DNA from: Ampullaceana balthica
Lineage: Eukaryota > Mollusca > Gastropoda > Lymnaeidae
DNA: 64,000 bases
Assembly (NCBI GenBank): GCA_944989445.1
Contig: CALYLW010000552.1
Coordinates: forward strand, 443,565-507,564
Reading direction: 5' to 3'
Of the stretch, positions 1 to 15,791 are shown piece after piece (the first letter of the stretch is position 1; each line of letters starts with the position of its first letter). A model generated the notes under the pieces. It was not told the origin of the DNA. It did no database searches and saw only the letters and a program-made list of their open reading frames with translations. The position numbers and the translations under genes were made by a program.

Positions 1-715
1 TTACTAACTACTTACCAGTCAGTCAACTCTTACGACTAACAGACAACACTAACTGACAACTCTTTAAAGACAGACTTACCTTAAAAACAGACAAGTCTTA
101 CAGACTTACATGCAACAAAGAACAACAGACAACTTTTACACACAGACAATAATAAATTATCCATTGGTTTGTGATATAAACTGAGAATTGATAACAGACA
201 GATATAAACTTTTTTAAACCAGCTTTTTAAATTGATCAAAAACAATTGTCTTGTAATGACCTCATTGTAAAAAATATGTTGATATATTTTATTAAGGATT
301 GTATGACAGATTTATATATTTACAATTAAGTTGTTGACTTAGAGCCCAGAGCTAGATCACTCACAGTGCACATTCGTCATTGTTTAAAGATCAACTCACA
401 GCATCGCAAGTCTACAATACATTTCACGTCCTTGCGTAAGGTCATCTTGTAATTTAAAATGCTTTATAGTACATTTATGTAATAACGTTTAATATGATTC
501 AAACGTTAACATTAAACTTCTAGCAATGTTTATTATGTTGATAAGTATCAGCGGAGTCCCGTTGTCTGGGGACATCTGTGACATATATAATCAACCAATT
601 TACATAAGTAGATTTTATGAACCTTACAAGCTTATATTTCCTTCGGTAGATGTTGATGCCACTGTTTGGACTTAATAATGTGCTTTGAAAACTAGTTTTA
701 ATCAACTACTGAATC
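1..715. other. No gene; AT-rich lead-in
   Basis: No coding signal is seen. The first 150 bases are a degenerate run of words like CAGACAAC; a similar run occurs at about 5620-5720, so this may be part of a dispersed repeat. The short ORF at 520-705 has no recognisable motif. Confidence 0.5.
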
Positions 716-1093
716 CACGTGACCAGCGTCAACCACTACACATGAGGAGCATCACGTGACCAGCGTCAACCACTACACATGAGGAGCATCACGTGACCAG
801 CGTCAACCACTACACATGAGGAGCATCACGTGACCAGCGTCAACCACTACACATGAGGAGCATCACGTGACCAGCGTCAACAACTACACATGAGGAGCAT
901 CACGTGACCAGCGTCAACCACTACACATGAGGAGCATCACGTGACTAGCGTCAACCACTACACATGAGGAGCATCACGTGACCAGCGTCAACCACTACAC
1001 ATGAGGAGCATCACGTGACCAGCGTCAACCACTACACATGAGGAGCATCACGTGACCAGCGTCAACCACTACACATGAGGAGCATCACGTGAC
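716..1093. repeat. 37-bp minisatellite, 10 copies, each with an E-box
   Basis: Ten complete 37-bp units plus a partial eleventh start. Each unit begins CACGTGACCAGCGTCAAC and ends ATGAGGAGCAT. Copies are nearly identical, with single changes near 870 and 941, so the array is young. At unit junctions the sequence reads TCACGTGACC, a palindromic-core E-box. The array sits in non-coding DNA, and no adjacent gene is visible. Confidence 0.95.
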
Positions 1094-1355
1094 CTATATG
1101 TGAGGAGACTGATGTCGTACGCGCCTTACCCTCAGGAGGTAGACTATACAAACTTTACTGTTGAATGCAAGTATTGTATAAAGACATACTTTTTTCTATT
1201 ATACACTTTCTAGTGATAATACGTGGACGATTACAGTTATAATCATCTATAATTGGACATTTCATAATATTATATATTTCTTTACAAATTCATAAATAAA
1301 CTAAAATAAGCATATTATATATATTTTTTAAAAAAGATTTAAAATTATGATAACG

Positions 1356-2105
1356 ATTAATCGACCCAACACTTATAAATGTACTGGAAGTCAAAATGAA
1401 AAATATTTCGGCCGATAAATATAAATTAATTTCCGGACGATTACAAAAACAATTTTGGTTTTAAACTATTTACTGACGTGAATGTTCAAAATGTTGATAA
1501 AGGTTGTGTCCAATGAGAGAATCGTTTGCCTACCACGCAATGTTCCCTGTTAGTCTAAGCTTCGTTGGTCCATGTGCAAAGTATAAAAAAAACTGGTGTG
1601 CAAAGTTGCACAACGTCGATTTTTTTTTGTACAATATTTTACAAAGTTTGCTGCGTGGTGATTCTAAACTCCTGCTTGGTGTCGGTCAAATATCTGCGCA
1701 GCCGCGCTGCTTAAAGGGAACATTTCTACCATGGCTCTGAAACTTCGCTTACATATCACATGGAAATCAAACATCGACTACTGTATCAAAAACTTCAGCT
1801 GAGACAATCTAAAGTCTAATGTTGTGAGTACAATTGTTCAGATCGGCTTGTTATAATGTCAATAAGACCCGCTCATCACTTCAAACAAATAATTTCAAAA
1901 CACTTGTCTGCTTGCGTTGTTGGTTAAAAGATGTCATATAAAGAAGACTTTCCAGTGTTATTTCGATTTTCGACAAGTACATTTAATAAATGTTACTTAT
2001 GATACCTTAAGTTTCAATTTTTAGCTTTAATCGAAATTAACGATTAATTAATCGTTAATTTGACAAAAGTTAACGATTAAATTTAAATTAATCGTTAACA
2101 GCCCT
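1356..2105 (-). mobile_element. Deleted non-autonomous hAT element (TTAACGATTA family)
   Basis: The right end reads ATCGTTAACAGCCCTA. Read on the minus strand, this gives the terminal TAGGGCTGTTAACGATTA also seen at 56103. The interior matches, in inverted orientation, both ends of the 1.44-kb copy at 56103-57543, including ACTTATAAATGTACTGGAAG near the left end and the motif around 1660-1740. The left terminus (AGGGCTG) is missing and much of the centre is deleted. The small ORF at 1504-1740 is a by-product of this element. Confidence 0.75.
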
Positions 2106-3493
2106 AATATAAATATATGTACATTTCCGTTGATGTATGAATTTTGATTGCCACAATACTATTGAAAACCGTAACGCATCTTTTTCACGACTATTACAGA
2201 TGAAAATAGAATGATATTGTTTTCATGGCACAGAACTAGAACGATAGTGTTAAGGGAAAGACATATCAATTTTCCTTCAAATATCATTGATACCAAAACG
2301 TGTTTAAAATACTGTTTATAGCATTTTGAGATATTATAAAGCTGCGTACCTGCTTAAAATAGAGCACTTGACTAATGGCGAATGTATAGAAGGAGCGTCT
2401 ATAAACAGATACGAATGTTATGGAAGGTCTGCTTCCTAGAATGCTAGAAAAGAAAAGATGGCTTGAGCAGTAATGATTGAAGATTTCATATATGATTATA
2501 AACAGGAGTTATAAACACTTGTGTGAGAGTGAGGCTGATGGGTGGTATAAATATGAAACATACATTTTTGAAACTGTTTATAGGTACTTTTCAATGTTAG
2601 AGTAAGGAGTCAATAATATAAACCAACTGTGTTTGATATTAGCTTTAGCCTATCAAATGTTGCTATGCTTTTAGCCTGGCATCCCGTTCCCCTTGAGAGA
2701 TCATTCTGGTTTCTCTCACGATTTCTCTTTGGATGCCGATCTTCTTATGAATGTACATGTGGCTAGGTATCGTTAACACAATAAATAACATTTACTTTTA
2801 ATCTACGCTTTTATTTATGTTCAGGTAAATATCTTCCACCACGAAAACTTTATATTTAGTTTAATATTAGAATTATTACTGCTGGAAGGACTCATGTCTC
2901 TGGTCACGAAGATTGCGTACATCTTTGGACTCAGTGGGAGGGTGTGTGTGTGTGTGGGGGGGGGGTAGGAACCACTTTAAGGTCACAAATAATACAAAAG
3001 TGATCCGAGGACAGCTCTTTAGTTTTAGTGGCTGAATGAACAATGTAATCACCAGGCCTGTGCTATACCTAATCATTAATGTGTCCTTAATTGTGCATCG
3101 CTTGAATTACTGTTAAAAATGTATTCCAATATATAGAGGTATAAAATGTATTCCAATATTTTGACGTATAAAAATGTAATTCATCCATAAAATAAAAATT
3201 GATGTAATAATAACAATTAGACAAAAGTTCAATCACAAAAAATAATCACACTTAAACCAAACTCAATAGCAAAATTACTAATACTATTATAACTTAAGGT
3301 TATTATTATTATTATTATTATTAGGCCTACTATTTTTATATATCATTTAATTATAGTGCATGTTCTGGTGATAAATGATGGCTTGATTAAATATCAACAA
3401 CTTCTGTAAATAAAATGTTGTTAAATCACACATTTACTGCCAATAGTAAGCTATACATTTAAATAACCAAAGCGACTATGTGCAAACAATAAT
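2106..3493. other. No gene; AT-rich with small simple repeats
   Basis: No coding region is recognised. It holds a short (GT)n/G run at 2942-2966 and a (TTA)n run at 3299-3323. Small ORFs lack motifs. Confidence 0.5.
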
Positions 3494-3983
3494 GACCAAT
3501 GACCCTCACTGTGGTCGACCAATGACCCTCGCTGTAGTCGACCAATGACTCTCGCTTTGGTCCACCAATGACCCTCGCTGTAGTCGACCAATGACTCTCG
3601 CTTTGGTCCACCAATGACCCTCGTTGTGGTCGAACAATGACCCTCGCTGTGGTCCACCAATGACCCTCGCTTTTGTCGACCAATGACCCTCGCTTTTGTC
3701 GACCAATGACCCTCGCTGTGGTCAACCAATGACCCTCGCTGTGGTCCACCAATGACCCTTACTGTGGTCTACCAATGATTCTCGTTGTGGTCCACCAATG
3801 ACCCTCGCTGTGGTCGACCAATGAACCTCGCTGTGGTCGACCAATAACCCTCGCTGTGGTCCACCAATGACCCTCGCTGTTGTCCACCAATGACCTTCGC
3901 TTTTGTCGACCAATGACCCTCGCTGTGGTCGACCAATGACACTCGCTGTGGTCGACCAATGACCCTCGCTATGGTCGACCAAT
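3494..3983. repeat. 23-bp minisatellite, about 21 copies
   Basis: The unit is CCAATGACCCTCGCTGTGG plus TCGA, with substitutions in most copies (CTGTGG versus CTTTTG, TCGA versus TCCA). Because 23 is not a multiple of three, all three minus frames stay open across the array, so the overlapping 66-100 aa ORFs here are not genes. Confidence 0.95.
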
Positions 3984-4123
3984 CTGTTTATGTCTGCAAG
4001 CAGAGGTGGGCTCGAGACCAACAATGGTTATTGCGTTCATAATGTGGGTGAGACAGCCATCAGGATTATGCATATAGACTTAATAAATGCGATCACTTGC
4101 GCTGTTCCTTCATAGATTAAAGT

Positions 4124-4197
4124 GTGATTCGTGATGTAGTGCTTATCACGTCCGTCTTAAACACGGAAGCTTCTGGGTTAAAGCCCAAGCGAAAACA
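4124..4197 (+). pseudogene. tRNA-Val-like pseudogene or tRNA-derived SINE head
   Basis: The block GTAGTGCTTATCACGTCCG, followed by an ACGGA anticodon-stem arm and CTGGGTTAAAGCCC, aligns in order with the D-arm, anticodon arm and T-arm of a tRNA-Val. The loop reads CTTAAAC, giving TAA where tRNA-Val has AAC. The acceptor stem pairs only in its inner half (TTCG with CGAA), and the T-stem has a mismatch, so it is not a functional tRNA. A T-rich stretch follows. A 16-bp direct repeat, CTCGAGACCAACAATG, flanks the area at 4011-4026 and 4356-4371. Confidence 0.5.
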
Positions 4198-7600
<3,403 letters not shown>

Positions 7601-10467
7601 CATATTTAAATATTTATATATATATATATACGTGAAAAATACCCGCACTTTGTAGCGGGAGTGTGCTGACCCTTTATCCAAGTATTAGGTGATGGTTATT
7701 ACAATTTTTATTTGCCAAGTTAAATTTCAGATTCAACTTTTTAGTTAAAATCTTATGAGAAACAGAGATATGCCATTTTACCGCGTGAGTTGTTTTCACT
7801 AAATGCAGTGCCTTTTAACATAACCTTACTATTAAAAAGATATGACTTATTAAATAATGATTCTTGTCGACCATAATAACTAAATTTACAATTTCATTCC
7901 CACTTGTACAAAATTAACATAACTTATATGTTTTCCGAAAGAGCTCTACCACCCTCGTCACTCAAAAATTTATTATATAATTACGAAACTGCATCGTATC
8001 ACAATTGTAAGTTATATAATATGTGTAACCACGTCTATGAGATAAAGAAAATGTGGCAAAATCTAATTGACTCATAGCGCAAATAAACAAAATTATAAAT
8101 GTACTTTCTAAAATACTATTTTAAAAAAAAGGTCGGATTAAAATGATATAAAAAAATGTGCACACCATATTTAGACATATAGAAAGCTGGCCGCATAAAA
8201 TAAAGTCTTGTTATAAAGTAAATGTACTTGACCAAAATAACTCTTCATTTTGACATATTCATAATTGCCTAAACAGGGAAATAATATTTAACATTTTTAT
8301 GTCTCTATATTTTATGATTTATATTTACGGTTTATAAGCAATGTGTATAATTTCAAAAAGGAATCTTTTTTTTTGTTCCCTATTTCGGATAAGGCATCAT
8401 ATTTTGTAAATTATATTCAATGCACACACACACACACACCAAATTTTATATCTGAAAAATAAAATACATTAAAAAAAAAGATTCAACCGTCTGTTAATAA
8501 GCGCATCTTAAAATTGATTAAAAGGCAATTTTAGAAATGGCCTATGCTATTCTGAATACAAAGGAATGAACATAAAAACATATTCAATTCGCAATTCATA
8601 TTAATTAAGCGTTTTCAGGATCACTTAATTAAATTTAGTCAACTTTTGTTAATGCGTTCGGTAGCGAAAGTTTATAATGTATAGTGTATATAAAGCTTAA
8701 GTAAACAGTTTTAAAGTGTACGTTTATTTGACATAGGCCATCACTTTCAACATAAAATTACTCGCTACATCTATGGTTTTTAATTAAATGTCGAGTTATG
8801 AATTAAATTTTTTAAAATCCCAATTTTATTCATTGCATGTAAAATATTAATACAATGCATCGTGAAAATAATTGAAATAAAATAATTTAAACGCATATGT
8901 AATATATAAAGCTCAGTTGATATTTTTATGTTTGTTTGTTTGTATCCATTAAAAAAGGCCACTGCTTTGTTGACATTTTTCCAAAAGATCTCTGCCACTG
9001 TCGTCACTAAAAAAGCTCTTATATATTTACGACACTGCAATGTAACACAATTGTAATTAATACAATATTTGCAACAGCGTCTATGAGATAAAGATAATAA
9101 AGATAAATTTAAAAAAATTAGGCTATATTCCTAATTTTAAAAAACCAAACAAAACAAATCAATTTTATGTTAAAAATGCATGTGAAACCATCACAATAAT
9201 CGATTTTAAAAATGGCGTATGTTAATGCATTATCAAAGGAATGAACATAAAATATTCAATTCGCAATACAAAATAATTAAGCGTTTTCAGGATCACTTTA
9301 TTTAGTTTAATCTACTTATGTTAATAGGTCCGGTAGCCTAAGTTTAAATAGTATAAGTGTATAGGTTATGTAAAAGACAATAGCTTATGTAAAAGACAAA
9401 CAAAATATAAATGTTATATTAATAGGACACAGCTAAATTTAAGATGCGTACACGAAAATGTGCGCACAGTAATCAGGCAATAAAAGATTTTAAAACGTGC
9501 ACCGCTAAAAATGAAGCCTTGAAAAAATACTGACACAATTATTACATAAATAGGTTTTCATTAAATGTCGAGTTATGGAACAGAAAATAATTAAAACAAA
9601 TTCGCAATTAATTTTAACTTGTAAACAATTAAATCTAATGCATCGTGGGGCAGTTGTAATTAAATATGTTTAATTGTCTATACAATATATAGAAAGTAAC
9701 AGTAAAGAAAATGACAATTCTTTGTACTACACAGCTCAAATTATGAAGCGTACACGAAAATGTGCGCACCGTAATTAGACATAATATTTTTTCAAATGCG
9801 CACGGCTGAAAATAAAGTATTGGCATTGGGGAAAAAAACGTCACCAAAAGTAATTCGCTTTGAACGGCATTTGAACGTGCGCGTAAATTTGTTCAATACA
9901 AAAATGAGGATATTTTTTATTCTTTGTCTCTGCATTTTCTGATTATTTAATTTACGGCAGTCGGGCAAAAGGGACAATTAAAAAAATTAACTTAAAACCA
10001 CCTTCAGGGTAAAAGGAACCGTCCTGCCAAATTTGGTCCCCGTCCGTCATTTGGTTTTTCCATGATTGTCTAACAGAAAGTCGAAAAGTGAAACATACAA
10101 ACATACAAACATACAAAGATACAACACCAACTGAGCTTTATATATTAACTTGTACCTGAAATTGAAAGATGTAGTGGTTATATATTTACAGAGGTGAACC
10201 GATGAATAATGCCAATAATCAGACTAGTTTCTTTAGCAATGAAAGTCTCTGTGTGAGGTAAATAAAAATTCTCAATTTCTTACCGATGTTAAGTAAATGA
10301 AAGGGAGAGTACAAGTTTAAAAGAGACACACTATGCTTAGTGGCGTACGTCCCCTGATTGAAGCCAAATTTTATAGCAACCCTTTTGACGGGGGAAAAAC
10401 ATTTGGAGCTAGCGTTCTTATACTTAAAAGATGAGAATACTTTCTACTGGCGGTATAGAGTATAGAG
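7601..10467. repeat. Diverged segmental tandem repeats, no gene
   Basis: Several blocks recur. ACAATTGTAA with CGTCTATGAGATAAAG occurs at about 7990-8050 and 9030-9090. TTAAGCGTTTTCAGGATCAC occurs at about 8606 and 9278. A block beginning GTGCGCACNGTAAT or a variant occurs at about 8158, 9460 and 9762. The copies imply an old, partly deleted tandem array with units of roughly 0.7-1.0 kb. At 10090-10125 there is a (CATACAAA)n tail like those ending some retroposons. The three minus-strand ORFs here have no motif. Confidence 0.5.
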
Positions 10468-11062
10468 GGTTCACCGACATAACGGCCCCGACAAAATGGC
10501 CCCGACATAACGGCCCCGACAAAACGGCCCCGACATAACGGCCCCGACATAACGGCCCCGACATACCGGCCCCCGACATAACGGCCCCGACAAAATGGCC
10601 CCGACATAACGGCCCCGACATAACGGCCCCGACAAAACGGCCCCGACATAACGGCCCCGACATAACGGCCCCCGGACTAATAGATGGACTAAAAGTAAAA
10701 TGTTCAATCAAATATTAAATTCGTATGTTTACTCACCTATTCAGTGTCAGGTTTTGCTAATAATAAAAAAAAATAATGACATCACAATAGTGAAATTAAT
10801 TAATAGCCTCTACGCGAAATGGTACCAATCGCGGCTGTTTGTTGACAAGAAACAATATAATAACATCACAAGATATAATTTTACAATTTTAACACTTTAT
10901 TTAAGGGTTAAAAAGTTGACGAAAGCTTAAAATGAAAAAAAATAAAATAAAGTTTTTGTTGAAAATTGTTAACAATTTGTCTGGGGCCGTTTTGACCCGG
11001 GTGTTATGTCGGGGTAGTTTTGTCGGGGCCGTTTTGTCCGGGGCCGTTTTGACGGGTCACCC
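10468..11062. mobile_element. MITE with 14-bp repeat-built ends; 8-bp TSD
   Basis: The target duplication GTATAGAG is found intact at 10460-10467 and 11063-11070. The left end begins GGTTCACCGACATAACGG, and the right end in reverse complement begins GGGTGACCCGTCAAAACGG. Both ends are built from a 14-bp unit, GGCCCCGACATAAC or GGCCCCGACAAAAC: about 14 copies at 10476-10672 and four degenerate inverted copies at 10980-11060. The AT-rich interior has no conserved ORF. An 8-bp duplication suggests a hAT- or P-type transposase acting in trans. Confidence 0.8.
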
Positions 11063-11328
11063 GTATAGAGTAAATGGAGAATTTTAATCCTTAGCATTCA
11101 AGACGCATGCGATAATTTAGATGAACTCTCTTCTTCATGGCGTTCAGCAAAGATTTAGACCGAATTACTTAACTAATGATAAAATGTAAGCTGCTTTGTG
11201 GCAGCCGATTTTTAGCAGAAAGCAGACCGTTAAAAATGTTTGTATTCTTCATTTAACATTAATTTAATTTAAAAAAAAAGTATAAATGGAATGAGTTTTT
11301 AACTGATTGAGTCAACGCGACGCGCTAT

Positions 11329-11524
11329 CAGTGGCGTAGCTATGGGTGGGGTCCAAATTCGAAAGTCCTCCTGGACTCCCACTTGAGGGGGGGGGCAAAG
11401 GAGTATCCGTTTTTCTTTTTTTTACATTTAAATATTACGGCACCGCCATGTATGCAGCCCCCTCCCCCAAAGAGGCCAAGCCCCCGGGCACAAAAATCCC
11501 TACAAATTCCTGGCTACGCCACTG
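11329..11524. mobile_element. hAT-type MITE, CAGTGGCGTAGC termini
   Basis: The ends are CAGTGGCGTAGCTA and TGGCTACGCCACTG. A perfect 8-bp target duplication, CGCGCTAT, lies at 11321-11328 and 11525-11532. At 196 bp it is non-autonomous. Confidence 0.9.
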
Positions 11525-11667
11525 CGCGCTATTGTCATTCTTGTCAATAAAACGTTTTCAAATGCGCTTCTCTCATAAGGACAGAATGCTCTTGTACAAT
11601 CTAACTGCATTAGAAGTACTATGGGACATGATTTAACATTTTCTGGACTATTTAAATAATTTAATTT

Positions 11668-12470
11668 ATGGGCTGTGGAAATAAACGATTAACTAATCGA
11701 TTCATCGTCAAAACAATTAAATGGATAATATTCATTTGATCGAATAAAATTCCATTAAAATTTATTTAAAAATTTATAATTGTTTTCTAATTATTTATTA
11801 ATCATTTTAATTTTATTTTACTTTCCTACTTTCCCTCGTATAATTATTATTTAGTTAGACATGCATACGTAAACAAAAAGGTTATTCTTCCTTATTTTTT
11901 GCATAGCAGAACGAATTTGCTGTGTTACGTCACACAATTTTGGAGCCATGGAATTACTGCGACTTAACCGATTTTCGCAAAATAACCAATCGTGAATTAA
12001 CGCTATCTATATATGCGTTATAAAAATATAATTAATCGAAATTAATCGATTAATTTTCCCCCGATTAATCGAACACCATTTTTTAAAATCAGTTGTTGAG
12101 GCTTCTCGTCCATGAGGGGCATCCACCGATCATCATCGGCGTCTGCGATTCCTCCAAGGGCATAGGCCACCTACGAGAGACCTCCAGGCATCTCCATCCT
12201 GGGCCAGCTTCTCCAGGATCTTCCATTCATGGCCAATTCTCTTGATGTCTGCCTCCAATTCTCGGTGCCAAGTGTTTCTTGGACGGCCTCTTTTCCGCTC
12301 ACCCTGTGGGTTCCATTTCAGGGCTTGCTTTGTTGTATTAGAAGCAGGTTTTCTTAGTGTATGACCAATCCACATTCCACCGCTTCTGAAGAATCTCTTC
12401 CTCAATGGGCTTCTGTTTTGTCCGCTGCCACGATTTTGTCCATTACGATTTTTAATCATTACCAGCCCTA
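11668..12470. mobile_element. hAT remnant with a LINE fragment inserted
   Basis: The left end, GGGCTGTGGAAATAAACGATT, and the right end, CCAGCCCTA at 12462-12470, resemble the TTAACGATTA hAT family. Copies of ATTAATCGATTAAT lie at both flanks. The target duplication is unclear. The right part (about 12085-12459) is a fragment of LINE coding sequence. Confidence 0.5.
12133..12459 (-). pseudogene. LINE ORF2 C-terminal fragment
   Basis: The 108-residue reading has the hallmarks of the C-terminal end of non-LTR retrotransposon polyproteins. It has an IGHTLRKP phrase, a basic KRGRPRNTWHRELEADIKR motif, and a closing DAWRSLVGGLCPWR. In this LINE group the segment lies after the reverse transcriptase domain. 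No RT precedes it here, so it is a truncated relic inside a hAT remnant. The family (RTE- or CR1/L2-like) cannot be fixed from this piece. Confidence 0.75.
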
Positions 12471-12712
12471 ATTTAAATGAATTTTAAGACGTTTGCTTTA
12501 GTCTTTCTTGGGCATGTGCGATTATGAAAACTTAGAATGCCTTTTATTTATTGGAGAATTTCATTTATGTAAACTGTCATAATTTTCTGACAGCCCTTAG
12601 GTGCGAAATCTTTCACACTGGCACTTTTTTCTGGGGCCCATATATGACCCTCATGACTGGAGCGAATAGTCGTGGAAGGGTCGTCAGATCTGAATAGATG
12701 GGTCCAAAATTT

Positions 12713-12780
12713 NNNNNNNNNNNNNNNNNNNNNNNNNNNNNNNNNNNNNNNNNNNNNNNNNNNNNNNNNNNNNNNNNNNN
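12713..12780. other. Assembly gap, 68 N
   Basis: A run of N. The two flanks, TGGGTCCAAAATTT and AACCAAATGAGAA, cannot be joined from this window, and true gap size is unknown. Confidence 1.
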
Positions 12781-13505
12781 AACCAAATGAGAAAATAATG
12801 CAAATTTACAGTAGCAAACCAAAATTTCCCCGCCCCCCCCCTCCCCCATCCACAACCCCCACCCCTATTTTCTAGATATTTTTGTACAAAAAAAAATTAA
12901 AATAAAAAAAAATTAAAAAATTAAAAAAATTATGCTTTATATTTAACTATTCCACTGTTTTTTGTCCTATCAAATGCGTGCTTTATAAAAATAAGTTTAA
13001 TTTGGTAAGGCTAATGTTACTCCAATAAGTAGTCAGGAAAAAAACACATATAATTGTTGCCTATGATTATACACCATTTGGAAATTTAAGCAACTTTGGC
13101 AGTAACGAAAAGCTAGAGTTTGCTCAAAGCTTAAAAATTCCTAATCATTGAAGTTGGGAGATTTTTGTAACAAGTCGGTAAGTACATAACACATAGTATT
13201 AAAATTCTTTTTTTTTAATATCGACATAGGTAGTTTTTTTTTATAAAAATCAACTTAATTTTACTATTTGCATTTCCACTATGTAAAGTTCGAGAATAAA
13301 GCGAGCCGAAATATACGAGAGGTTGATAGTTGCTATGAGACTAGGAAAACTAATTAACATAAAAGTCATAGTTTTAAAAATGTAATTCCCAAAATCTCAT
13401 GACTCAATTTAGTTTAAATCCTTATTAAAATGTATCCCTTGAATTGATACATTGATTTTTAAAAAAATCTTCAAATCTTGGTAGGTACGAGAGCAGTGTA
13501 TAAAG

Positions 13506-13703
13506 CAGAGGCGTTACTAGGATTGGTGTCCCCCCAGTGCGGCAGTTCATGGTGTAGCCCCCTCACGACTAAACCCATAGACCTGCTCCGATTCTGCCAG
13601 TACCAAATAACAGGAACATAGAAGAATTTTTTGTATGTTTTGCTGTCAATATTTGTCATGGTGCGGTCCGCACCATCCGCATCTCCCCCTAGTGACGCCT
13701 CTG
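13506..13703. mobile_element. hAT-type MITE, CAGAGGCGTTACTAG termini
   Basis: The ends CAGAGGCGTTACTAG and CTAGTGACGCCTCTG are inverted. The flanking octamers GTATAAAG and GTATGTAG match at six of eight positions, an aged target duplication. The minus ORF across it is incidental. Confidence 0.75.
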
Positions 13704-13729
13704 GTATGTAGGCCACCATTTCAATATAC

Positions 13730-15791
13730 AGTGTTTTCAGTCACATGACACATGCTGGTCAGTTGAAACGCTTATTAACACGCGTCACACTTCGATGGCC
13801 ATGGAATGGACTTTCGTGCTGACCTGCTTATAACTACAGACATTTCCGTGAAACTGGAGCAAACCAGTTGTGTTTTGTGTGTAAACATGATGGAAATTTT
13901 CGATTGACAATTGACACCTCTAATGCGTCACTGTTTGCTGAGCTTTTACAGTCTGTCATTTCATTGGTCGCTGTAAAATAAGCGCGCTAACTCGAAACGG
14001 ATATACGGCCAGTTAGTAGTATCTTCATTCACCCTGAGAAGCGGTTGTTGATAATTGTTCGAGTCAATGTACACAGCCGATCGGATTCCGCCATCCTCAT
14101 TTCGCTCAATCAAAAGTTCTAAGGTAAATTGATGTTATTTTTTAAAGTCACTATATTAAAAAAAAACAACCCTTGATTGATGGTGCTGAGGAATAGTTCG
14201 GAATTTTTTCGCTCGTGGTTAATGAATAAAATAGCCGCCCCACATAAAATTAATGTCCTTGACCTTGTTCACTAATAATATTTGTGTTTGTATATTTATA
14301 TAGCCGTTATTCTGTGACTTCTCGTCAGGCTAATACCTTGTTATAATAATGAAGACCTTTATGGAAGAAATGGCTATAAAAGACAGTTTTGCAATTTTCT
14401 AGATATATCCTCTAACAAATAGAGGGTCAAAAATAGAATGTTCTGAGTGAGGTTTTATGAAAAAAGTAATGTCTCTGACCCTATGAAACATTAAAATGTA
14501 TTTAGTGAGTTAATGATAAATCTGTATAGCTTTGAACTTAAAACCTTGAAAATCTCAAAACTTCCAAAATGTCACATAGCCCTTTTCTTCCCTTGATGTG
14601 TTCATATGTATTTATTTATATGAAAGCCTGATTGCAGTCTCACCCATACTTTGTCCGCTTCATTCACTAATTATATTGTAACGTTGTAAACCTAATTTGG
14701 GTGCCCGTTGACACATGTACTCCACACACCCCGCGCCCACCTCGATACGCCCTTGTGAAGCTGAATGATTTCTGCCACTGTTTGTGCTCACTTTCCTCAG
14801 CAACTCTTAGTTGCAGTCCCATTTATTTCTCGTGTTTGAAACAACGAGATTGTTGTCAGACGTCATCTCCTCTGAAGCCAAGGCCAAAGCGGCCTGTAAC
14901 CCCGCACGATGTTGGGGGTTGGGGCGGTTCTGTCACTTGGTGTGTACCTCGCATGTCAATGAACTGGGTGAATTTTTTTTATAGTAAATAGCAGTTCTTT
15001 TAAAGATGTGCTAATTGAACGTTCATTATTTTAGACAAAGTTAAGTGGAATGATGTGTCTAGGATTTCATCACGACAATTTTTGTCGGCATGTGTCTGTT
15101 ATGTATTTGTTTTCAATTTAATTCTTTAAAAAATCTAAGAATATTTAATTGACTTATTTTTAGCATTATAAGCCCACTTTCTAACTCTAAGCTAAGAATA
15201 GAATGCTATTTTCACCTATTAAGTACCTAGTACAGGTTCAGTAATGGTTTATCTTCTAAGCTTTAATATCTTTGTTCATAGACTCTCCGAAATGTATGTC
15301 CTCTAAAACAGTTTTTTTTTCCTTTGCAGAGAAACAAGACTAAAACCTTCATCCTATCCATAAGTCATCAGCCATGGTTCAATACACAAGTTTAGGGTTT
15401 GGCATAGGTTTAGCGTTCAACACAAACTGCAGAAACAACAAAAGTAAAGGCAATTAAATTACACCTTTAATAGATAACACATCATATACGTCACTATTGG
15501 ATAAAACTTAATGGATCAACCATTCACGTTTCCAGTTTGACAGCCTTATAAATACAACACTGACGATGTTATGGACAGTTTGATCTGATGGATGACCGTA
15601 CACGTGCCCCTACTAGAACATCAACAGATGCTCTGATGGATCACCGTACACGTGCCCATACTAGAACATCAACAGAAGTCCAAGTTGTCTTACTGCCATG
15701 GGTGTAGATGACCATGTAGAAAGATGAACACTGGAACAGATGTAGATTTTAATGATGTGTAGCTGTCCAAGCTGTCTTGGCATTAATTCAG
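13730..15791 (+). promoter_or_regulatory. Candidate promoter and noncoding exons (weak)
   Basis: The block 13780-14123 is richer in CpG than its surroundings and ends in a plausible donor, TCTAAG|GTAAAT, at 14123/14124. A strong acceptor, TTTTTCCTTTGCAG, ends at 15329. A strong donor, AATTCAG|GTAAGA, follows at 15791/15792. Between them no long ORF exists; a short reading starts with ATG at about 15374 and runs only to about 15460. This could be the 5' end of a long noncoding RNA or distant untranslated exons, or chance. Inference only. A 47-bp imperfect direct duplication lies at 15585-15678. Confidence 0.25.

Noticed and set aside
716..1093. CRISPR-like array
   Set aside because: Units are contiguous, with no variable spacers. 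It is a minisatellite.
3451..4024. Repeat proteins such as MVDHSEGHWSTKARVIG, and a possible CRISPR array
   Set aside because: It is a 23-bp tandem minisatellite with no unique spacers. Frames are open in all phases, and the genome is eukaryotic.
10371..10711. Gly/Arg/Cys-rich repeat proteins (GAVMSGPLCRGR)
   Set aside because: They translate the 14-bp repeat in the end of a MITE.
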